The translations under genes and the position numbers were made by a program. A DNA stretch of 64,000 bases from contig OX637297.1 of assembly GCA_951799445.1 (NCBI GenBank), positions 1,302,001 to 1,366,000 on the forward strand, in the 5' to 3' direction. Shown in pieces: positions 35,750-46,435 of this stretch; the first letter of the stretch is position 1; every line of letters starts with the position of its first letter. The DNA comes from Pseudisothecium myosuroides (taxonomy: Eukaryota; Streptophyta; Bryopsida; Hypnales; Lembophyllaceae). The notes under the pieces are model-generated. The model did not search any database, had not been told where the DNA came from, and saw nothing but the letters and a program-made list of their open reading frames with translations.

Positions 35750-36496
35750 GGACAATAGATGGTACTTTGGGGGCAACTACTGCACTGAATTTTACTGTGC
35801 ACAGTCTGGAAACTGTACAAAACTATACTTTTTGTAAGTACTAAGAGATACTTTTTAGAAAATTTACTATATTTTGTACAATTTCATACTCTCTGTACAT
35901 ACCTGTACTTGTTTATTTTGGTCCATTTACTGTGTCTACCATTGCAGCTCTTGAGCTGGTTGCTTATGCGCATTCGAAGGATTTCCAAAGTAATTTGCAT
36001 TCGGTTATCATAGAATCATCTACTGTTTTTGATGCATTATCTCCATTCTATCATATGGGTTGTTCAAATGAAAAAGAAAACTTTTAAGTCCAGTTTTTGG
36101 TTTCAAAGAAGTCGGTGTACAACTTGCAAGCGTCAAATTTTAAGCATTTCAGGAAAAATGTATATGTTGAACCAAATCACATAACTCGACAAACATACAA
36201 AATCAAAAGTCAGAGAATGACATTACAATGGAGCAAGCAGGTCAATACATACATACACGGATAAACTCAAAAGAGAAAATCAGACAATTAGTGAAAGAAC
36301 TTCATATGTAGGTACTACGACTATGGATGAATGTGTAATGAATGGAAGTAAGTTATATCCAGGCACCTCTACTGATATTTGTTAACACCCCCCTTCATCG
36401 AGATAACAAGATTAAAAGGTGGTATCTTTGATAGTTAAATGTCTTGGGTTGAGGTGAGATAGATCCAGTATCAGGCACAGATCACAAACATGAATA
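35750..36496. other. GTAC-rich tail of B3 copy 1
   Basis: Dense TGTAC/GTACA words, then a segment (GCATTCGAAGGATTTCCAAAGT near 35970, ATAGAATCATCTACTGT) also found after the transposase (about 40875) and, weaker, after B3 copy 2 (about 42830). No gene seen. Confidence 0.5.
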
Positions 36497-36766
36497 CACT
36501 ATAAGAAACCTCTGTTTTAAGTGACGAGCCCTAATTTTTTATGACGGATTTTAGGTGATGTCAATGTTGACAACCCAAAACTTTTATGTCAACAAAAATG
36601 TCCAACGTAACATCAATGTTGACATGAAAACATTGGATTGTCAATATTGATGTTAAATTGTACATTTTTGTTGACATAAAAATTTTGGGTTGTCAACATT
36701 GACATCACCTAAAATCCGTCATAAAAAATTAGGGCTTGTCACCTAAAACAGAGGTTTCTTATAGTG
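36497..36766. mobile_element. CACTA-type MITE, 270 bp, target duplication ATA
   Basis: The ends are CACTATAAGAAACCTCTGTT and its complement AACAGAGGTTTCTTATAGTG. The arms continue inward (TTTTTTATGACGGATTTTAG, TGTTGACAACCCAAAA, TTTATGTCAACAAAAATGT), so the element is a nearly perfect foldback. The flanks are ATA (36494-36496) and ATA (36767-36769). It is the intact relative of the truncated element at 8539. Confidence 0.9.
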
Positions 36767-37438
36767 ATATGGTGAGTATTCTAAGAACATGTATCAAGTT
36801 TTCAAGATTCAAAGACGCAATTAATAATGTAGAGGTTTGGTTGCCTTGCGAGTGGAGATTTTGATACTTGCTTTGCTCTTGACAATTCTTCAACGAGTCT
36901 TCCACTTTTGCCTAGGACGATTCACCAAATTGCAAAGTTCAACCCCTCTTCACGTGATGGAAGAAAAAGCTCACACCTCCGGTGAGATTGACGATGCGAT
37001 TTCTACATCGACTGGTGTAGTGAACACAGAAATATTATGCTGTTAGACACGGCTATCACCCAAGATTATACAATGTTTGGCATGAATGTGAGAGGGAGGT
37101 CAAGGGTTTCAGGAATTCAAAGTTTCGAAGTTTCACACAGCTAGAGGAGGCTGAGCATTACTTGAGATCAATTTAGTTCAATTCTAGAAGGTTTTACTTA
37201 TCTTTGTTCATCAATGAAATTCAAGTTTGCAACCTGTAGATAGTTTTGAAACGCTCGCCCCCCTGGCCCGATATACAAACATTTACGCACAGTACAAACT
37301 GTATAACATTTGGTACGCTTCGTATTCCAGCGAGTTTTCTGGTACTCTAACAAAGGACTCGTGAACTCAAGCGCTTCAGGTAGTCGCCTGAATGCTTCAA
37401 TGCTTTTTGAATTTACAATTTTCTTCTGAAGGTTTACA
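36767..37438. other. Spacer and duplicated leader of the transposase
   Basis: 36767-37250 has no recognised gene. 37255-37438 duplicates 33860-34045 and probably represents the transposase leader (ARYTNIYAQYKLYNIWYAS in one frame). Confidence 0.5.
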
Positions 37439-40400
37439 ATGGAATAGAAGACTTGGAGAGCGACGTGCCAGATTCAAGAGGAAGGGACCTTGTGGAAGGG
37501 CGGAGGATCACAATGCGGTGAGGGAGGGTCTAAGAGACGGGGAAGCAGAGAGGCAACGTAAACGTAGACAATTGTTGAGGGAGAGAGAAGAAGCAGCAAG
37601 GTTACTTGCTGTGCAGGATGAATTGGAGGTCGAAAGGGAGATGTCTTCACGACAGCTTGCGGAGGTTTCGTTCAAAATTGTGGATTTTTTCACAATGAAG
37701 ATGCAAGGTTGTCCGGAGGCATCTTCTAGGCTAAAAATTATGGAGCGTTTTTTGGAGGACGAACGTATTTCTCCATTTCTTCCTGAGTATTATCCTCGTG
37801 GGCAAGATGCCAAGGCTCAATTTGAATTCTTAAAAAATTATCAATTGGAGTTGGATGCTGTGAAGGGTGTTCAATCGGCAGATATGCTCGCTAGGAAGGC
37901 TGTTCTCCTAGATGCGGCTATATCTACTTGGGTTACAAACACCGAAGCTTTGTCACGGGTTTTGAATGTTTGCCCATCCAATTTGAGGGTGGCAATAACC
38001 CGTCGAAGTAGTGTACGATTGCAAGCTTCATCTTTTGCACTCGTAAGACGTAGAAAGAGGCTAGGACTGCCTGGCAAGATTAAAGACCTCGTTACAAAGT
38101 GGTGGACAGAAGAGACCCGTGTAAGTCCCAATAGGACGGAAATTGTACAGAAATGGATAAGTCCAAATACGTACGACAAGCATTGCACTCACTATTTGCT
38201 CGAAAGTCAGGTACAAATCGATTTGATTGCAGTGTCGCAGCACCCTGTACAAATGTTGCATTGTCAAATATACAATCCTAGACATCGTTTCCATCCGACA
38301 CGTACGCTACGCACCTTGTTGTATCTCCCTCAGTTCTTTGATGGTCTGAATGTGTACCCTGCAATACGTTGATTACAATGTTACAAGGTACATGCTGTAT
38401 TAACAACTATACATTATGTACAAAGAGTACCGTGGGTCTCATGGTTGAGTATTCAGAAAGTCTTTGTAGTCGGGTGGTCTGCTTTGTTGGAGCCTTTTAC
38501 TTGACGTATTATTCTGGGCATTACGGTCCAAGGTATGTTTTGTACGGGCTTTGTACTTTTGATTACCTCTTTTGTATTACCTCTTTTGATTTCTCAAAAA
38601 AATTTGCATTCATGTAGGCTGCATTCCACCAGCGATTTAAGGTGGCACACCCAGACGTGGCAATCAAACAGAGAGCCTCTGAGAAACTAAAGCCTTACTT
38701 TGTTAGAGCGTGCAATGAGAGGAACATCTGCTGTTGTAGATACCACGTGGAGATCGACATGCTCAGGGAGGGGTTCAATCGGATTCGGGATGGCACAAAG
38801 GGAATCCACATCTTAGAGAATTGCCAGTGCGTGTGTGATGTGTGCCTCTTTCAACTGGAAGAAGAAGCAAAGTGTAAAGCGCATCTGAAGACATATGCAG
38901 GTACAACAGCGCTGTGGCATCAGATCGTTTGCCCTAAGCCTGAGAACAAAGAGTGGCATGCTTTGCAATGTGTCAAGGATACGTGTGGAGACTGTGGTAT
39001 TTTGAAGCTTCCGATTTGCCCTCTTGAGTTATCATCGTCTTCAAATGTCACCTGGAAGTGTTTTGAGAATGAAATCATTGGGGTGACACGGGATGGGAAG
39101 CCCCGGAAGAGGATTGTCAAGGTATACAAAGAGACCTCTCCACAAGTGTTCTTTGAATACTTAAAGTCTAAACTGCCCCAATTTGTGAAGCACAACTTCA
39201 TTGCGAGGTGGCAGGACGACCACTGCAAGCGTTCTATGCAGAGTTTGGGCAAAGATGTGATTTTGTCACATATTGATTTTGTTGAGAACTACACTTTTGA
39301 GATTCAAAATCAGATCCAAAGCATGTATTGGTGCTCCACACAGATCAGTATCCTTGTCCACATCACGTATCGCTTTAAACCAGACGGAGTTATGGTGAAG
39401 GAATCCCATTTCTACATAATTGATGATGAAAAGCACGATTCCCTTTTTGTACAGCATTGCTTGATGCAATAGTGGCGATGGCTAGAGTCTCAAGGTATGC
39501 TTCACATTGCCCCAAGTTTTGTATTTACCATATCTCTTTCTCATTTGCACTCTATGCCTAGTTCTTATATAAGAGTTAATTGTGGGTAGCATGGAACTCT
39601 CCGACTATGATGCGTGTGTATCGTAAAATGTACTTTCTGTACCGATTTTGTATAGCACTTGTAAATGTTACAGAGTGTATTGACTTCTGTACATGCATTG
39701 ACAAGGATTCAATCAAAGCACCACGTCGTGTGGTCCGATGGCTGTGCGGGGCAGTTCAAGGGTGCCCGACCATTTTATTTTGTGGCCAGATATCCCGGCC
39801 TGACAAATGGTTGCACTACGAACTGGAATTATTTTGGAACAAGTCATAGGAAGGGAGAGTGGGATGGAGCTAGTGCTGTTGTGAAGCGCGCTCTAAGGTA
39901 GTCCCAGTTACACAACACATGGAGGAGGATGCAAAACGCCCACGATGCCGTGGCGTTTTTGAATGAGACCATGGGAGGGATTGTGGATACGAACTTCGAG
40001 AAGACCGGCATCAAAGAGGTTCAGAGATACTTCTGGGAAATACCGAAGGACGTCACGAGGGAGCGCAGTTACCATTGCGAGATTGTTTCAGGCTCCCAGG
40101 CCTTGCATTCGATTTACTCTTTTGCTGTTGCGGACCCAACGCAACTTTTTGTGCGCAAATTATCGTGATTCTGTGTTTATTGCCTTGACGGCAATTTCGT
40201 CAACTGCGTTAACAAGTCCCATGTTGAGAACTGGGATTTGGTAAAGTTGAAGCCATACGATCTCCAACTAGTTGCTGACCACATGCCGGACTACGATGTT
40301 GCAGATGACAAGGATTGGGAGGAGGTCGTGGAAGGCGAGGGATTTGGCAATCTCATTCGGCCAGGTGACAACTTTGTTTTCCCTATTGTAGAAGGCAACA

Positions 40401-40726
40401 ACGAGGGAGTGGAGTTCTATATTTTACAGTGCATCAGGGGGAAGTATGAGGTTGATCGCGGGTTCAAATGTGCTTGGGGCCCGGAGTTTGAAGCTAGCGA
40501 CTTCCTCATACGGGGAACTTACTATCAAAAGTGGAATAATGGGTACGTTCATCTGGGCAACTTCCAACCAGCCCATATTGATGCACACCTTGTGGTGCAT
40601 GGAAAATTTGCTATGATTTTGAAGCCAGGTAGGCGGAAAGGTGGGGAGGTTACTTATGACATAAGTGACGACAACCTCGCTACTATTAGGGTTGGCTTAC
40701 ATCGGTTCAGCGAGGAAGAAGACTAG
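37439..40726 (+). pseudogene. Large DDE-type DNA transposase, three exons, nonsense-mutated
   Basis: Exon 1 runs from about 37439 to 38210 (basic start RRLGERRARFKRKGPCGRAE, then DFFTMKMQGCPEASSRLK, ALVRRRKRLGLPGKIKDLVT, ending LESQ). The intron is 38211-38617 (GTACAA...TGTAG). Exon 2, 38618-39494, opens AAFHQRFKVAHPD, has Cys/His metal-binding-like clusters (CNERNICCCRYHVEI, CQCVCDVC, C-x2-CG), then FIARWQDD, HIDFVENYTFEIQNQIQSMY and IIDDEKHDSLFVQHC. A further exon, from about 39710, has VVWSDGCAGQFKGARPFYFV, WNYFGTSHRKGEWDGASAVV, KRALR, LDGNFVNC and a C-terminal domain with RPGDNFVFPI and GTYYQKWN. The order of acidic motifs and the WN-FG-H-KG-DG signature point to an RNase H-fold transposase; I know relatives in animals and plants but cannot name the superfamily. 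TAG at 39470-39472 and 39899-39901 and TGA at 40166-40168 interrupt otherwise continuous coding; the exon 2-3 joint is also off frame. Confidence 0.72.
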
Positions 40727-41852
40727 CACCTTTACTTCTATAAGTACAACCCGGGATATTTTGTATATAATTCCATACGTTTTGTATAATTTTATACGCC
40801 TTGTACAATTTTGTACTGGGTTATTCTTGTCTGTCCGCTGTGTCTATCGTTGTAGCTGAGATTGCTATTCATGTGCATTCGAAGGATGTTCAAAGTAATT
40901 TTTACTCAATTATTACGGAATCATCTGTCGTCTTTGATGCATTCTCGTCATTCTATCTGACTTTTCTTGAATCTACTCTGAAGACAAGGTCCATGATCCT
41001 GCATTGTCAATTACGACTGCGGTTTTAGCTCAAGGTATCATATTCACGTTAAGCTTGTCTCTACTCATGCTTCATATGCACACCAACATGGTTTCAGAGT
41101 GCCGGAGGGAGAACTAACAGTTGACCGCCGGGTTTCTTGAACTTATCAGACGAAACCGACAAGTTAACACTATTGCTGTGTGAGCACAAGTTATAGGTCT
41201 TTTTTTATTTTATCTATAGCGATTCTTTTCATTTGAATAGGTTGTTCAAAAGAAAAAGGAAACTTTTTAAGTCCAGTTCTTGGTTTCAAAGAAGTCAGTG
41301 TACCTCATATTCGTTAACAGTATACTTGTGATTGAATAATCTAAAAAGTTTTAGTAGAAGAAGAGTACTAGGGATAATCGAAAATGAATTTCTTAGTAGT
41401 ATACTTCTCTTAGCTTATATACTTTTATAGCAATAGCATTCAGTCGGTGTTTTTGTACAATCTGTACTCTTATACACCTATTTGTACACTACCATCCAGC
41501 TTCTTTGTACAGTAAGTACTTACTTGCCATTTTGAATTATCATGTGCATTTATTTATTTTGTAAGCATTACCTTGAGACTCAAAACTTACATCGGCACAC
41601 TTAATATGCATCATAGTCATTTGGACTTGTGTGATTACTTACCTTGGCACTCTCCAAATGCATGATAGTCGTTAACTACACATCATTCTCCCATGAACTA
41701 CAATGATAATTTATCACTGGACCTAAGTCCATGTAGTAGGCATCATCAACAAGGAATTGAACACCACTAATACAGCTATAAACTGCCCTTTTCAAATTGT
41801 AAACACATCTTGTGTACGAACTCCCTATTGTGAATCGAAGCAAAGGTGCCGA
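40727..41852. other. GTAC-rich transposase tail plus duplicated B3 leader
   Basis: 40740-40830 is packed with TTGTAC/GTACAA words. 40875-40980 duplicates 35965-36050, and 41190-41800 duplicates the leader of B3 copy 1. No separate gene was recognised. Confidence 0.55.
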
Positions 41853-42576
41853 ATGGAGCAGTGGGAATTTCATGGACTTCCGCTGGAAGGCGCAGTGGCA
41901 TCGGCGGTTCATGGAGGAGGGCCTCCAAATGGACCACTGGCGCCGGCGCAAGCATTCACTGGAGGAACATCGGTGGTCCCCGCAATCGCTGGAGGAGCGC
42001 CGGCCCAAGCAGTCGCTGGAGGAGTGCTGCCACCAGATGGAGCAGTGGCGCGGGCATTTGTTGGAGGAGTGCCAGCCGGGGCAATTCGAGCAGAAGAGGT
42101 TTTTCACAAGACGCTGAAGAAGGCGTCGCTCCTCCGCATGGTAACTGCACAATTCATTTCTAATTCAAAGTGTGTAATTAGAAATGTTGGTTTTGCTTTT
42201 GGTTTTTGTTTTTTTGTTTAAAGGGGTGTCTCTCTTATTCTATAATATTTGGTCTCAGAGGGTGCCCGTCCAGTTCTTCCGGAGGTTTCAAGAAGATTTC
42301 GATGGAGAGGCTAACCAAGGATTTGTTAGACTTTGGAGTATAGGGAAACTTTACACTTTGCTTGTCAAAGTGAAAATATCAAGCACCAGGCAGGGACGGC
42401 CACAAGTGATGCTTAGTAGAGGATGGAAATTTTATTGGGAATTCCATCAATTAGTGGTAGGTGATCGGGTAACATTCAGGCGCTTGGAGATGGGTGTTTA
42501 TGATGTTACTGTTCAGAGAAATTCCGACGTACAATGGCCATTTCCAGTGTGTGACGATGAGATAGGCAGTGAATAG
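41853..42576 (+). CDS. B3 DNA-binding domain protein, intact, 2 exons, 201 aa
   Basis: Exon 1, 41853-42140, encodes MEQWEFHGLPLEGAVAS, an Ala/Gly/Pro-rich disordered stretch, and EEVFHKTLKKASLLRM. The intron has donor ATG/GTAACTGC and acceptor TTTGGTCTCAG (AG at 42257-42258). Exon 2, 42259-42576, encodes the B3 fold: RVPVQFFRRFQEDF, FVRLWSIGKLYTLLVKVKIS, PQVMLSRGWKFYWEFHQLVV, GDRVTFRRLEMGVYDVTVQR, then a short acidic tail and TAG. The order (basic FF helix, first strands, GW-x-F helix, GD-x-V-x-F strands) is typical of B3 transcription factors. The protein is small with no second domain. It was probably duplicated together with its leader and GTAC-rich tail from the block at 34.3-36.1 kb. Nuclear DNA binding is inferred from the domain; the target is unknown. 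An alternative is a transposon-borne accessory DNA-binding protein. Confidence 0.78.
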
Positions 42577-43138
42577 GGGAATCAAATTTGATGGAGAAGC
42601 CGCGGAGTAAATCAGGACAATAGACAGTACTATGGTGTCGACCACTGAATTTTGCTATTCATGTTGTGGAATTTTTTTGTGCATGGTGTGGAAACTGTGC
42701 AGAACTTTTCTTTTTGTAAGTACTAAGAGATATGTTTTATACAATTTCATACTCTTTGTACACAAGTGCACTCGTTATTATTGTCCATTTGTTGAATCTA
42801 CCATTTCAGCTCTTAATGTGGCTTCTCATTTGCATTACAAGGGCGTCCAAAGCAACATGTACACGATTTCAATTCAGCTTATGGTCCTCTCCAACTCTCC
42901 GTCCACAGTTCTGTACTTTTTGTACAATTGTATACTCTTTCTACAAATGTGTACTTTGTTGTTCTTGTCCATGCGATGTGGTGACCCGTCGTATCGAACC
43001 GAATCATCTTGGAAGCCGCAGTAACAGTATTTTGGATTGACTTTTACATCGTGAAATCTAGACTGATCATATTCCCTGGAAAGGGCTCCCAAAATAGAGC
43101 GGCTTGTTAGCCCTGTGAAATCGGGGCCATTGGGTTCC
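42577..43138. other. GTAC-rich tail of B3 copy 2
   Basis: Similar to the tail of copy 1 (GGACAATAGA(C/T)AGTACT, GTAAGTACTAAGAGATA). It then reads into unrecognised sequence; no gene. Confidence 0.5.
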
Positions 43139-43380
43139 GTGCTCACCTTCATCGCTGCTTTCGATAGCTCATTTGCTTTGGTGCCTGAGAGACTTAGGGG
43201 TGTTCACCTTCTTGTTTCATGCTGACCTTTGTTGCCGCTTTTGATAGCTCATTCGCTTTGGTGCCTTGAGAGACTTAGGGGTGTTTGCCTTCTCGTTTCA
43301 TGTTGACCTTTGTCGCTGCTTACAAAATTGCATTAGTTTTGGTGCCCGAGAGACTTACGGGTGTTCGCCTTCTTGTTTCC
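43139..43380. repeat. ~79-bp tandem repeat, 3 copies
   Basis: TTTGGTGCCTGAGAGACTTA recurs at about 43177, 43256 and 43335 with GGGGTGTTCACCTTCTTGTT-like continuations and a GACCTTTGTCGCTGCTT linker. Confidence 0.7.
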
Positions 43381-45002
43381 AGTCTTGTACTCGTGTTTGG
43401 CTTCTTATTTTCAATCTTGCACTAGTTGAATTTGTGGTGTGGAGATGGCTAACCATAATTATACACTTGTTCAACAATGCATCACGGATTACTTTCCATT
43501 TCGTACCTCTAGACTAGTTCAACAATGCATCACGGCTTACTTCCCATTTTGTAGTACTAGAGAGTTTGATTCCTTGATTACTTTGACAAAAGGATCGTAT
43601 GTTTCAGAAACACTGACGTCCAAGCAAGGCAACATTGCGTACTACCTAGGACTTTGTAGTACTAGACATATGTCTAGTACTACTGTTGTCAGGAGCAGCG
43701 AGGCACTGTTTGAGCGAGCAGTGGCGACTGATGCCCCTACAGTCTCGTGTGACTCAGTTAATCAGAGTATGTGAAGGTTTGTATACACAATTCCTATTAG
43801 TTTCATTCCACTTAAATTTCAACTTACCTACTGTACTCATTATTATCTTGCTATGTTATACCCTTTGTAGTCATTCATTGCATTGACCTTGATTGAGCTT
43901 GAGTGTAGGATGATCATACAGACTTATACTCTTCCAAGAAATTGTAAGGTTGAGGGTGTTGTAAGTGGTAGCAAACTTCACATTTCAGTCGATGCATGGA
44001 ATGAAGGTCTATTTCTCTGTAGAAATGAGCGTACTGTCTGGATTTAGGCGCATCTTTCAAGTTTGACAATGGACTCTTTGTATTTCAAGTGCTCACACAC
44101 TGTACATTGGCAGGAATGGAGGTGCAATTCAGGAAGTACTACCTGTATAATCACTATGTCAATTCCCTCATCTCCTTGTACTGTACATCGTCAATTTCTA
44201 TATTGGTTCATGTACTAGTTTTATACGTGTGGTACCTATTGTACTCTGACTACTGCATTTGTACCGTAGTGGTGAGTGAAAGGAATGTTCTTAGAGTGTT
44301 GCACTACCATCCTATGGTTCCAACAGTAAGGAATGTACTAATTGTAACCGAGGTGCAGGATTTAGAATTGTTGGAATACATTCAATTATGAAATTGTAAT
44401 GTTCGTAGTGTTTGTATTAGGATTCATAATTATTGGAATACAATCAATTCTAAAATTTTAGTGTTTGTAGTGTTTGTCGTAGGGCAATTGCATTTGTACC
44501 GATAGTGGTGACTGAAAGGAATGTTCGTAGTTCCTGCACTACCATTCTATGCTTCCAATAGTACGTTCTGTACAAATTGTAATGTCTGTAGTGTTTGTAC
44601 TTGCATTATGTACTTTTGATACTTACATTAGTACTAATCAATCTTCATGGAACAATGAGATTATGAAAATTGTACATGTACGTTTTAGTGTACGTTTGGT
44701 GTACGTTTGGTGTACATTTAGTGTACGTGTACGTCTGCCTCAACGCCGCCTTTGCAAAATCACTTAGTTCAACTTTGCACTCGACACCTCCTCTTGTTCA
44801 AGCCTGTTCTGGCGCGTCGTTCACCTCATACTTGCCTCCGATGCCCCCGTCCATGTTCTGTCGCCGCATGTCTTGGTTCGTGGTTCTAGTTCCTTTTTTC
44901 CTGCTTCGATACCTTTTTTTCTTCTGTCTTTCCTTCCGAATTGCGAGGCTAACCTTGTTTTGTCTTCTTTTCGTCTACTGTTGGACAGATTGCGGTGGGG
45001 TT
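43381..45002. other. Repeat-bearing sequence, no confident gene
   Basis: Contains a 48-bp direct duplication (AGTTCAACAATGCATCACGG..., about 43468 and 43517) and short GTGTACGTTTG tandem units at 44692-44730. Frames at 43439-43774 and 44089-44391 are small and of unknown value. Confidence 0.4.
43656..43683. repeat. Perfect 28-bp palindrome
   Basis: GTAGTACTAGACAT is followed directly by its exact reverse complement ATGTCTAGTACTAC, with no loop. The half word TAGTACTAG also occurs alone at about 43552. Confidence 0.9.
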
Positions 45003-45410
45003 ATGATGTCTTCCCTTCCCAATTGCAAAGCTGAGTTGCGTTGGTACCTTGCAGAGGTAGACAGGGAGGTGGAGAGGCGTAAAGGAAAGCTTCCCATTTT
45101 TTGTTCTGATGAGTTGCAGGCACTTCTATTGAGAGAAGACGGCAAGGAATTGGAGTGGACAGCAGCTGCAATTAACGAGTTCAGGGCTATCAAATTATGT
45201 ACTGAAGTTTTGTACGATGATAAAACTGCACCAAGCTATGAGGACAGGGTGGGCGAGCTTGGGGAATCGACATACTATTTCACCGACGACATGGTGCCAG
45301 AACGGTACTTCCCCGTCATTTGGGATCCCTATACACCTGAACAGCAACAATTAGTAGACGCTGTAGTACGGGATGCAAAAGCAAGAGGATCAAAATGCCC
45401 CTCACTGTGA
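45003..45410 (+). CDS. Unknown 135-aa protein
   Basis: From tandem ATGs at 45003 (MMSSLPNCKAELRWYLAEVD) the frame runs without interruption to TGA at 45408-45410. Composition is protein-like: an N-terminal amphipathic helix, then KELEWTAAAINEFRAIKLCT, FTDDMVPERYFPVIWDPYTP and a basic C-terminus. The frame is open further upstream to 44670, but that part is Phe/Leu-rich and GTAC-rich and probably not translated. I do not recognise a family. Its last ~30 codons have a diverged second copy about 510 bases downstream, so it lies in a local duplication. It may be a gene of the same GTAC-rich compartment as the transposase and B3 genes. Confidence 0.5.
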   Translation: MMSSLPNCKAELRWYLAEVDREVERRKGKLPIFCSDELQALLLREDGKELEWTAAAINEFRAIKLCTEVLYDDKTAPSYEDRVGELGESTYYFTDDMVPERYFPVIWDPYTPEQQQLVDAVVRDAKARGSKCPSL

Positions 45411-46310
45411 TTCATAGGGTAGGGTGGTTTTGTTTTTTCAAAGTACAATCTTAAAGAAATTGTTGCAGACTTAGTTCGTACAATGCATGTATGTTTGTAA
45501 TTCATTAGTAAATTTCCTTCCCTTCATAAATAGATACTCAGAGTATGTAAATACACGTTGTTCACAGGTCTATGTTCTGATGGTAGTTTGCAAAACATGC
45601 ATATGCCATACGCTATGTACAATTCTATACAAAATGTACAAATTGTACAACAAGGATGTACCTCTGGCTGTTAACTGGCTTCTTGCTGCCCCATTCCAAA
45701 GTACGGTCTTTCAATGCTGATGCCTTCAGCACTAATATTAACGTGTATTTGGCGTACAATTCTAAACAAAATGTTCCAAATCCATCACCGATATGGGGTG
45801 CTGTTGTGACGAAAACGACAACACCAAGCATTACCACATTACTCTGAATCCTGTATCAGCTACACAGAAACAGAAAATGGAGGCTATAATACGGGATGCC
45901 TGGGCTAAGAAGACGAGAGCGAACAATCGATTGTAGGGTGGTTTTGTTTTGTTTAAGTACATTCTTAAGGAAGTTGTTGCAGAGTTAGTTTGTAGAATGC
46001 ATGTATGTTTGTAATTCATCAGTAAACTTGCTTCGCTTCTAAAAATATTTACTCGGAGTACGTAAATACACGTTGTCCACAGGTCTGTGTTGTCACGGTA
46101 CTTTGCAACGCATGCATATACCATATACTACGTACAATTCTGTACAAAATCTACAAACTCTGCAAAGATGTATAAAACTAAACATGATGCCTTCTGTGAG
46201 CACCCCTTGTTATTAACTGGCTTATTGTTGGTATAGAACGTCTTGTCTTTCAACGTTGATGCCTTCCAAAAGTACCACGAATATTAACATGTTTTCGGCG
46301 GTTACCCAGA
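45336..46310 (+). repeat. Tandem duplication, ~516-bp unit, carrying a gene tail
   Basis: 45336-45845 and about 45850-46310 are diverged direct copies. Landmarks are GTAGGGTGGTTTTGTTT (45418 and about 45934), GCATGTATGTTTGTAATTCAT, AAATACACGTTGT(T/C)CACAGG and TTAACTGGCTT. The second unit retains a readable end of the 135-aa protein (KMEAIIRDAWAKK, ending NNRL and TAG). Confidence 0.75.
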
Positions 46311-46435
46311 CATATGAGACTGCTGTGAACATTACATTGCAACAGTAGATTCAAAAATGTCAGATAGCCACCCAACATTGGTTAATTCATTCAGAAATCC
46401 ACCAAAGTAGATACTCCACAATGCAGCCTACGGCA

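Noticed and set aside
39470..40168. Stop codons in the transposase rescued by U-to-C RNA editing
   Set aside because: Editing of TAG/TGA gives CAG/CGA; apparent expected residues at these places do not fit, and editing of this kind is organellar.
37439..40726. Assignment of the transposase to the KDZ or hAT superfamilies
   Set aside because: The CQ-x-G-x-G-DGE type signature of KDZ and the hAT dimerisation motifs are absent; the SDG-QFK / WN-FG-H-KG-DG set differs.
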